Shown: positions 26,561 through 31,939 of the stretch, in pieces
Position numbering within the stretch: the first letter of the stretch is position 1
Layout of the letters: every line of letters begins with the position of its first letter
Origin: JABFXC01 sp045804265
GTDB taxonomy: Bacteria; Gemmatimonadota; Gemmatimonadetes; Gemmatimonadales; Gemmatimonadaceae
DNA length: 31,939 nucleotides
NCBI GenBank assembly: GCA_045804265.1
Contig: JBJMNK010000142.1
Coordinates: forward strand, 1 to 31,939
Reading direction: 5' to 3'
Notes under the pieces: generated by a model
Database searches by the model: none
Told to the model about the DNA's origin: nothing
The model's input: the letters and a program-made list of their open reading frames with translations, nothing else
Position numbers and translations under genes: made by a program

Positions 26561-27505
26561 TCAGGAATCCTCGGCGTACGCCTTGATGATCTCGCGCACG
26601 AGGCGATGGCGTACGACGTCCGCCTCGGTGAAGTAGTGGAACGAGATCCCCTCGATCCCGGGGAGGATCCGCTCCACCTGCATCAAGCCGCTCTCCTCGC
26701 GCTTCGGCAGGTCGATCTGCGTCTTGTCGCCGGTGATGACGATCTTCGAGTTCACGCCCAGCCGCGTGAGGAACATCTTCATCTGCAGGTTGGTCGCGTT
26801 CTGCGCTTCGTCGAGGATCACGAACGCGTCGCCTAACGTGCGGCCGCGCATGAACGCGAGCGGCGCGATCTCGATGATGCGCGTCTCGAGGGCGCGGGCG
26901 ACGCGCTCGGGCGGCATCATGTCGTCGAGCGCGTCGTAGAGCGGGCGCAGGTACGGATCGACCTTGGCCTGCATGTCGCCCGGGAGGAAGCCGAGGCTCT
27001 CGCCGGCTTCGACGGCCGGACGCGCCAGCACGATGCGCTTGACGCGCTTCCGCGCGAGCGCGTCGACGGCCGCGGCGACGGCGAGATAGGTCTTGCCGGT
27101 TCCGGCCGGTCCGATCCCGACGACGATGTCCTGGTCGGCGATCTTCTGCATGTACTCCGCCTGCCCCGACGTCTTCGCCTGGATGATCCGGCGCACGCCC
27201 GGGAGCGCGATGCGGGTCGTGTCGCCACCCACACCGTCGCCCGGCCCTTCGTCGCCCATGCGGAGCACGTCGTCGGCATCGAGGTCGCCGCGCTGGCGCG
27301 CGGTGTCGATCATCCGCTGCGCGATCTGCGTCGCCCTGCCGACCGCGTCGGGGCTGCCCTGCACCGTGAGCGTGTCGCCACGCAGCGAGACCTTCACGTT
27401 CGCGACGCGCGAGAGCTCGACCAGGTTCGAGTCGTTGACCCCGGCGAGAATCAGCATATCCGCGCCTTCGGCGGGGATCCGTCTTGTTTCAGTGCCGTCG
27501 CTCAT
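26561..27505 (-). CDS. phoH: PhoH-family ATPase
   Basis: The 314-aa protein has a KH-like N-terminal region (about 17-70), a P-loop GPAGTGKT at 132-139, LARPAVEAGESLGFLPGD, and a Walker B-type DEAQN at 232-236, followed by TGDKTQIDLP. This is the YbeZ/PhoH layout, an RNA-linked ATPase/helicase that partners YbeY. The ATG overlaps the aspS stop as ATGA, and pgpH follows 5 nt after its stop, so all are co-transcribed. The DNA encoding RTLGDAF holds an octamer copy. Confidence 0.95.
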   Translation of the reverse strand: MSDGTETRRIPAEGADMLILAGVNDSNLVELSRVANVKVSLRGDTLTVQGSPDAVGRATQIAQRMIDTARQRGDLDADDVLRMGDEGPGDGVGGDTTRIALPGVRRIIQAKTSGQAEYMQKIADQDIVVGIGPAGTGKTYLAVAAAVDALARKRVKRIVLARPAVEAGESLGFLPGDMQAKVDPYLRPLYDALDDMMPPERVARALETRIIEIAPLAFMRGRTLGDAFVILDEAQNATNLQMKMFLTRLGVNSKIVITGDKTQIDLPKREESGLMQVERILPGIEGISFHYFTEADVVRHRLVREIIKAYAEDS

Positions 27506-29295
27506 CGCGCGGCCTCGACGACCTTCACGTGCAGCTCCTGGAGATCTTTCGATGGAACGGGGGCCGGCGCGCCCTCGAAGAGCGCGCGGGCCGCGGTGGT
27601 TTTCGGAAATGCGATGACGTCGCGCAGCGACGGCGCATCGGCGAGCAGCATCGCGATGCGGTCGAAGCCGAACGCGATCCCGCCGTGCGGCGGGGCGCCC
27701 GAGCGCAACCCGTCGAGCAGGAAGCCGAAGCGTGCCCGCGCCGTCTCCTCGTCGATCCCGAGCAGCGCGAAGATCTTCGCCTGCGTGTCGGGATCGCTGA
27801 TGCGGATGCTCCCGCCACCGAGCTCGGTGCCGTTGAGCACGACGTCGTAGGCCCGGGCGCGGACGCGCTGCGGCTCGCCCGCGAGGAGCGGGATGTCAGC
27901 CGGCAGCGGCGAGGTGAAGGGGTGATGCACCGCGCCTAACGCTCCGGTCTCCGGGTCGTGCTCGAACATCGGGAAGTCGGTCACCCAGAGAAACTTCCGC
28001 GCGCCGGCCGGGACCAGGTCGAGCACGCGCGCGACCTCCTGCCTGACGCGATCGAGCGCCGGGCTCGTGATCCGGTCGGGACCGGCCGCGAACAGCCCGA
28101 AGTCGCCGTCATTGATGCCGAGCCGCGCCGCACCGGCGGGTCCGAGCATCTTCGCCGCCGGGCTCCCCTCGACGGTATCGCCGGTGCGCTTGACGCGAAC
28201 GAGCCCGCCGGCGCCCGCCGATTTCGCCACCGCCTCGATCTCGTCCACCTGCTTGCGTGACAGCTTCGCGCCGTTAGGCACGACGATCCCGCGCACGCGA
28301 CCGCCCGCCTCGATGGCCTTCGTCGTGATCGCGAAATCGATTCCGCGAAAGGCATCGCTGGCGTCGATGATCTCGAGACCGAAGCGCAGGTCAGGGCGAT
28401 CGATCCCGTAGCGCTCCATCGCGTCCGCGTAGGTCATGCGCGGGAAGGTCGCCGGAATCTCGTAGCCCGCCTCGGACCAGAGCGCGCCGATGAGCCGCTC
28501 GGCCAGCGCCATGATGTCCTCCTGGCTGACGAACGACGCTTCGATGTCGATCTGCGTGAACTCCGGCTGCCGGTCGGCGCGGAGGTCTTCGTCGCGGAAG
28601 CAGCGCGCGATCTGGAAATAGCGGTCGAAGCCGGCCACCATCAGCAGCTGCTTGTAGAGCTGTGGTGATTGCGGCAGCGCGTAGAACTCCCCGGCGTGCA
28701 CGCGGCTCGGCACGAGGTAGTCCCGCGCGCCCTCAGGCGTCGGCTTGGTCAGGATCGGTGTCTCGACCTCGAGAAATCCCTGCTCGCTGAGGAAGCCGCG
28801 CGCCCGCTGCATCAGGCGGTGCCGCAGGATGATGTTCTTCTGCAGCTCGGGACGGCGCAGGTCGAGATGCCGGTAGCGGAGTCGCAGCTCTTCCGCCGCG
28901 AGATTCTCCCCCTTGCCGCGCGCCACCGGAATCGCCGGCGCGACCGCCGGTCCGACCACCTGCAGGTCGCGGCCGCGCACCTCGACGTCCCCGGTCGGGA
29001 GGTCGGCGTTCCGCATCTCGGCCGGACGCGCGACCACCTCGCCCTCGATCAGGACCACTGTCTCGTTGCCTAACGCTGCAGCCCGGGCGACGACGTCGGC
29101 CGGAGCACGCGCGGGGTCGAACGAGACCTGCACGATTCCATCGCGGTCGCGCAGGTCGACGAAGACCAGCCCGCCGAGATTGCGCGCGCGATGCACCCAG
29201 CCACCGAGGCGGACAGTGGAACCGACGTGGGCCGAGCGGAGCTGCCCGCACAGGTTCGTGCGCAGCGATGTGGCGAAGGGATCCGTGCGTGTCAC
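27502..29295 (-). CDS. aspS: Aspartyl-tRNA synthetase
   Basis: This 597-aa class II synthetase of the bacterial type has an N-terminal OB anticodon-binding domain (about 24-125), QSPQLYKQLLM, motif 2 FRDEDLRADRQPEFTQIDIE, a GAD insertion (about 290-410) and motif 3 GIAFGFDRIAMLL. Leu40 in RNLGG aligns with Leu30 of E. coli rather than the His typical of non-discriminating enzymes, hinting at tRNA-Asp-only charging; this is tentative. The start is GTG (29293-29295), and no clear Shine-Dalgarno is seen. It heads the long minus-strand operon and carries three octamer copies, two of them about 340 nt apart. Confidence 0.96.
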   Translation of the reverse strand: MTRTDPFATSLRTNLCGQLRSAHVGSTVRLGGWVHRARNLGGLVFVDLRDRDGIVQVSFDPARAPADVVARAAALGNETVVLIEGEVVARPAEMRNADLPTGDVEVRGRDLQVVGPAVAPAIPVARGKGENLAAEELRLRYRHLDLRRPELQKNIILRHRLMQRARGFLSEQGFLEVETPILTKPTPEGARDYLVPSRVHAGEFYALPQSPQLYKQLLMVAGFDRYFQIARCFRDEDLRADRQPEFTQIDIEASFVSQEDIMALAERLIGALWSEAGYEIPATFPRMTYADAMERYGIDRPDLRFGLEIIDASDAFRGIDFAITTKAIEAGGRVRGIVVPNGAKLSRKQVDEIEAVAKSAGAGGLVRVKRTGDTVEGSPAAKMLGPAGAARLGINDGDFGLFAAGPDRITSPALDRVRQEVARVLDLVPAGARKFLWVTDFPMFEHDPETGALGAVHHPFTSPLPADIPLLAGEPQRVRARAYDVVLNGTELGGGSIRISDPDTQAKIFALLGIDEETARARFGFLLDGLRSGAPPHGGIAFGFDRIAMLLADAPSLRDVIAFPKTTAARALFEGAPAPVPSKDLQELHVKVVEAAR

Positions 29296-29533
29296 CGGGA
29301 GTTCACGAGATGTGTCCGAGCGGCGGTGCCGTTCGGGACCGCGCGCGCGGGAGCGCGGGCGGGTGCGCAGCGTCGGTGCATGGCGGGCTGCCGGTAGTGT
29401 CGGTCGCGGCCGACTGTCGACGCGCGACCGCTCACCGGCAGGTCATGTGGTGGCACCGAAGTGACTGAAGCGCATGGGATTCCAAAAGTTAACGCGCGTT
29501 GCCCCATGTTGGAAGCACCGCGGGGCCCGGCGC

Positions 29534-29562
29534 TTGACCCCCGCCGGGGGACCCCCTAAGGT
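29534..29562 (+). promoter_or_regulatory. Sigma70-type promoter placing transcription start at the ATG (leaderless)
   Basis: TTGACC (29534-29539, five of six to consensus), a 17-nt spacer and TAAGGT (29557-29562) precede the ATG at 29570 by 7 nt. The expected transcription start therefore coincides with the start codon. The -10 is only a partial match (TA...T kept). Confidence 0.55.
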
Positions 29563-29569
29563 CCACCCG

Positions 29570-30460
29570 ATGCGCGGCCCCGCTCTCGTCATCGGCGCAA
29601 TCCTCCTCGCCTCGCCCGCATGGGCGCAGCGGGTCCCGGGTCGCGACTTGCTCGACTTCCCGCTTGGCGCCCTCGCCGAGCCGCCAGTGATGGCCAGCGC
29701 TGACGTCGCATTGTGGAACGCGGCCAACATCATCCCCACCGCTGGCAATCGCGGACGGATCGGGTTCGCCTCCGTTCAGACGCCGACCGATCTCGGGATC
29801 TCGGTTGTTGGGCTCTCGCTCGCAGCCGCGCTGCCACAGCACCTCGCGGCAGCGGTGTCGGCGGTTCAGGGATCGGTAGCAGGCATCCCGCGAACGACGA
29901 CCGACCCGAGCACGCTCGCCGGCGACGTTTCCTACAACACCACGATGTTCTCGGCCGGCTTCGCGCGGCGCACGGAGAACGTGACGGCGGGGCTCGCGGT
30001 GCGCTATCGGATGGGGAGCGTCGATACCGAGCGCCGCAGTGCGTTCGGTGTCGACGGCGGATTGCTGGCGGATTCACTGTTCGGTCTGCCGATCCGCGGC
30101 GCGGCATCCACCTTTCTCTGGCGTCCAGCCAATGGCGCGGACGAGGAGACTGCGTATTCCGGCGCGCTCGACGCGCGCCTCTTCCAGGTGGACTCGACGC
30201 TGGAGGCGCGCGGCGGTTATGCGCTCACGCTCATCGAGCAGCGCACCGTCGAGCATTACGTCTTCGCTGGCGCGGCGAGCAAGCGGCTCGAGGTGCGTGT
30301 GGGGCTCGCCCGCCACCAATCATCGGGGGAGAACGAGTGGTCGCTGCGGCTGGGAACCGGTTTGCAGTACGGACGGTATCATATTGGCGTCGCACGCGAG
30401 GGCGCCCGCGATGGACTGGGCGGCATCTACCAGTTCACGCTGACGACGCTCATCCGCTGA
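29570..30460 (+). CDS. Exported, probably outer-membrane beta-barrel protein of unknown function
   Basis: The 296-aa protein starts with MRGPALVIGAILLASPAWA, a clean Sec signal peptide with AWA-Q cleavage near residue 19-20. The rest is Gly-rich with many alternating hydrophobic/polar strands (AGLAVRYRMGSV, LEARGGYALTLIE, YVFAGAASKRLEVRVG, LRLGTGLQYGRYHIGV). It ends in a strand with a terminal Leu-Ile-Arg, like an outer-membrane barrel. I do not recognise the family. The ORF is open 96 nt further upstream (29474), but only the ATG at 29570 gives a signal peptide and fits the promoter. rlmN follows 4 nt after the stop. Confidence 0.75.
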   Translation: MRGPALVIGAILLASPAWAQRVPGRDLLDFPLGALAEPPVMASADVALWNAANIIPTAGNRGRIGFASVQTPTDLGISVVGLSLAAALPQHLAAAVSAVQGSVAGIPRTTTDPSTLAGDVSYNTTMFSAGFARRTENVTAGLAVRYRMGSVDTERRSAFGVDGGLLADSLFGLPIRGAASTFLWRPANGADEETAYSGALDARLFQVDSTLEARGGYALTLIEQRTVEHYVFAGAASKRLEVRVGLARHQSSGENEWSLRLGTGLQYGRYHIGVAREGARDGLGGIYQFTLTTLIR

Positions 30461-30464
30461 TTCC

Positions 30465-31559
30465 GTGACCCTGCCCGCTCATCCCCGCGAGAACCTGCTC
30501 GACCTGACCCCGGCTGCCGCCGAGGAGCGGTTGCGCGCGTTCTTCGCCGAACGTGGCGAGCCGGTGTATCGCGCCCGTCAGGTCGCGCGGCGGCTCTGGC
30601 AGTCGCCGGTCTCCGACTTCAACGCCATCACCGAGCTGCCGGTCGCGCTGCGCGACGCGCTCGCCGCAGCATTCGTGATCCCACGACTCGAGCTGAGCGT
30701 CAGGCAGAAGTCGAGCGACGGGACCGAGAAGTTCCTCTTCAAGCTCGCCGACGGCCAGGGGATCGAGACGGTCGCCATCCCGGATGACGGCCGGATGACA
30801 CTCTGCATCTCCTCGCAGGCCGGGTGCGCGCTGGCGTGCGCGTTCTGCGCCACCGGTGCGATGGGATTCCAGCGGAACCTCGCGGTGCACGAGATCGCCG
30901 GCCAGGTGCGCGAGATGCGCCTGCTCGATCCGCCGATCGACGTGACGAACATCGTGTTCATGGGGATGGGCGAGCCGCTGATGAACTGGAAGAACGTCGA
31001 CCCGACGCTCACCGTTCTCAACTCGCCCGACGGACTCGGGATCGGTGCCCGCCACATCACCGTCTCGACGGTCGGGATCCTGCCGGGCATCGTCGCGTTA
31101 GGCAGGCGCCCCGAGCAGTTCCGCCTGGCGCTGTCGATTCACGCCCCGACCGACGATCTCCGCCAGACGCTGATGCCGGTGAACACGAAGTATCCCCTCG
31201 CGGAGGTGATCGAGGCGGCGAAGGCGTTCGATCGGCGCGTCACGTTCGAGTACGTGATGCTCGGCGGGGTGAACGACCGCCTCGAGGATGCGCTGAACCT
31301 TGGTCGCCTCGCCCGCGAGTGCCGTGCGTTCGTCAACCTGATTCCGCTGCACCCCGGCGGGGCGATGGGGTTCACCCCGACGCCGCGCGACGCGATCGTG
31401 CGGTTCTCCCGCGAGCTCCGTCGCGCCGGCGTCGAGGTCGCGATCCGGAAGAGCCGCGGCAAGGACATTGCCGCTGCGTGCGGGCAGCTACGGGTAGAAC
31501 GGCTCGGGCGGCGGGCGCCACGCCCCGCCGAGCAGGACGGTCACGTCGAGGTAGCGTGA
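30465..31559 (+). CDS. rlmN: Dual-specificity RNA methyltransferase RlmN
   Basis: The 364-aa radical-SAM enzyme makes m2A2503 in 23S rRNA and m2A37 in tRNAs. The iron-sulfur motif C-x3-C-x2-C is Cys121, Cys125, Cys128 (GCALACAFC). The two methyl-transfer cysteines align as Cys114 and Cys339 (AACGQL). The start is GTG at 30465, 4 nt after the upstream stop. After AACGQL the protein continues with about 22 basic residues (RVERLGRRAPRPAEQDG and on) that lie antisense to the end of the convergent LytR_C gene, overlapping it by 72 nt. The octamer at 31096-31103 encodes Leu-Gly here too, although this gene is on the opposite strand. Confidence 0.96.
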   Translation: MTLPAHPRENLLDLTPAAAEERLRAFFAERGEPVYRARQVARRLWQSPVSDFNAITELPVALRDALAAAFVIPRLELSVRQKSSDGTEKFLFKLADGQGIETVAIPDDGRMTLCISSQAGCALACAFCATGAMGFQRNLAVHEIAGQVREMRLLDPPIDVTNIVFMGMGEPLMNWKNVDPTLTVLNSPDGLGIGARHITVSTVGILPGIVALGRRPEQFRLALSIHAPTDDLRQTLMPVNTKYPLAEVIEAAKAFDRRVTFEYVMLGGVNDRLEDALNLGRLARECRAFVNLIPLHPGGAMGFTPTPRDAIVRFSRELRRAGVEVAIRKSRGKDIAAACGQLRVERLGRRAPRPAEQDGHVEVA

Positions 31560-31925
31560 GCTGTCGGGGCGCGAGAGCACCCGCGCCCCGCCTAACGCTC
31601 GCGCGACCAGCTTCGCCCACTCGGGGTGGTTGGACCGGTCCAGCACGTGGACGCTGTCGCGGCCGTTAGGGTCGGTGCCGACGTCCACCACGTCGAAGCC
31701 GCGGTCGCGCAGGTGCATCGTCGCCCGCCGCGCCAGCCCGCGCGTGGTCGTCGCGTTGAGGACCTGCACCTTGATTCGCACACCCGCAGGCGCGCGCGCG
31801 TCGTCCGACCCGATCGGCCGCCCCGGGCGGTGACGCCAACGCTGCACGCCCCAGAGCGCACCGCCGACGACCGCCGCCGCGAGAATCACCAGCGCGATCG
31901 TGCGCCTCAGCGCACGGCGTTCCAC
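31488..31925 (-). CDS. Membrane-anchored LytR C-terminal-domain protein
   Basis: The 145-aa protein has an N-terminal transmembrane anchor (about 8-26) after basic residues. A LytR_C-type domain (about 48-138) follows: IKVQVLNATTTRGLARRATMHLRDRGFDVVDVG, then DRSNHPEWAKLVARALG and YLDVTVLLG. The domain is often found attached to LCP cell-wall proteins or alone in the envelope; its role is unclear. The start is GTG at 31923-31925. A frame open to the window edge (ETVTLWNAVR, stop at 31907-31909) may be the tail of an upstream gene overlapping this start, but it is too short to name. Its 3' end overlaps rlmN. Confidence 0.8.
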   Translation of the reverse strand: MERRALRRTIALVILAAAVVGGALWGVQRWRHRPGRPIGSDDARAPAGVRIKVQVLNATTTRGLARRATMHLRDRGFDVVDVGTDPNGRDSVHVLDRSNHPEWAKLVARALGGARVLSRPDSSRYLDVTVLLGGAWRPPPEPFYP

Positions 31926-31939
31926 AGCGTGACCGTCTC

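Noticed and set aside
29474..29569. Upstream ATG start for the exported barrel-like protein
   Set aside because: It would put 32 extra residues ahead of a perfect signal peptide and lies upstream of the promoter.

Overview
The window is high-GC bacterial chromosome (about two thirds G+C by eye), densely packed and almost all transcribed from the minus strand. The gene set (RNase E/G-rplU-rpmA, recQ, a PhoH/PgpH/YbeY/CorC block, B12-dependent acyl-CoA mutase, secreted PIG-L deacetylase fused to a large C-terminal part, many GTG/TTG starts) fits a free-living heterotroph. Gemmatimonadota is my best guess, but it rests on overall flavour and not on a marker-gene tree. I saw no rRNA, tRNA, CRISPR array, transposase or phage gene.

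Layout, left to right. 1-95: strong hairpin terminator. 96-2702: secreted PIG-L deacetylase. 2835-3164: small coiled-coil protein. 3354-3955: rpmA and rplU behind a good sigma70-type promoter (3987-4015). 4046-4128: inverted-repeat element. 4134-5717: RNase G/E. 5718-6140: long leader/intergenic region. 6141-10062: recQ, acyl-CoA dehydrogenase and a membrane methyltransferase. 10123-12618: U32-family RNA-hydroxylation-type protein. 12619-13142: gene-free region with a 212-nt imperfect inverted repeat.

From 29295 down to 13143 fourteen genes run in one direction with overlaps or short gaps: aspS, phoH, pgpH, ybeY, two CorC-like CBS proteins, meaB, mutase large subunit, a SAM methyltransferase, mutase B12 subunit, acyl-CoA carboxylase carboxyltransferase, AtuA-like protein, AtuA C-terminal-like protein, enoyl-CoA hydratase, and a 56-aa membrane protein. 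The first half is RNA maturation/ribosome and c-di-AMP housekeeping. The second half is branched-chain acyl-CoA metabolism. The mutase is of methylmalonyl-CoA mutase type by overall similarity, but it carries the two active-site residues (Phe92, Gln210) that mark isobutyryl-CoA mutase. The right end has a plus-strand pair (exported barrel-like protein, rlmN) divergent from aspS, and a convergent LytR_C-domain gene.

The most striking signal is not a gene. The octamer CGTTAGGC/GCCTAACG occurs 27 times, roughly once per gene, where about one copy is expected by chance. It is mostly read in frame as TTA-GGC (Leu-Gly). Copies outside codons lie on, or within about 10 nt after, stop codons. It behaves like a HIP1- or uptake-sequence-type iterated genomic word, and I know of no described function for it.
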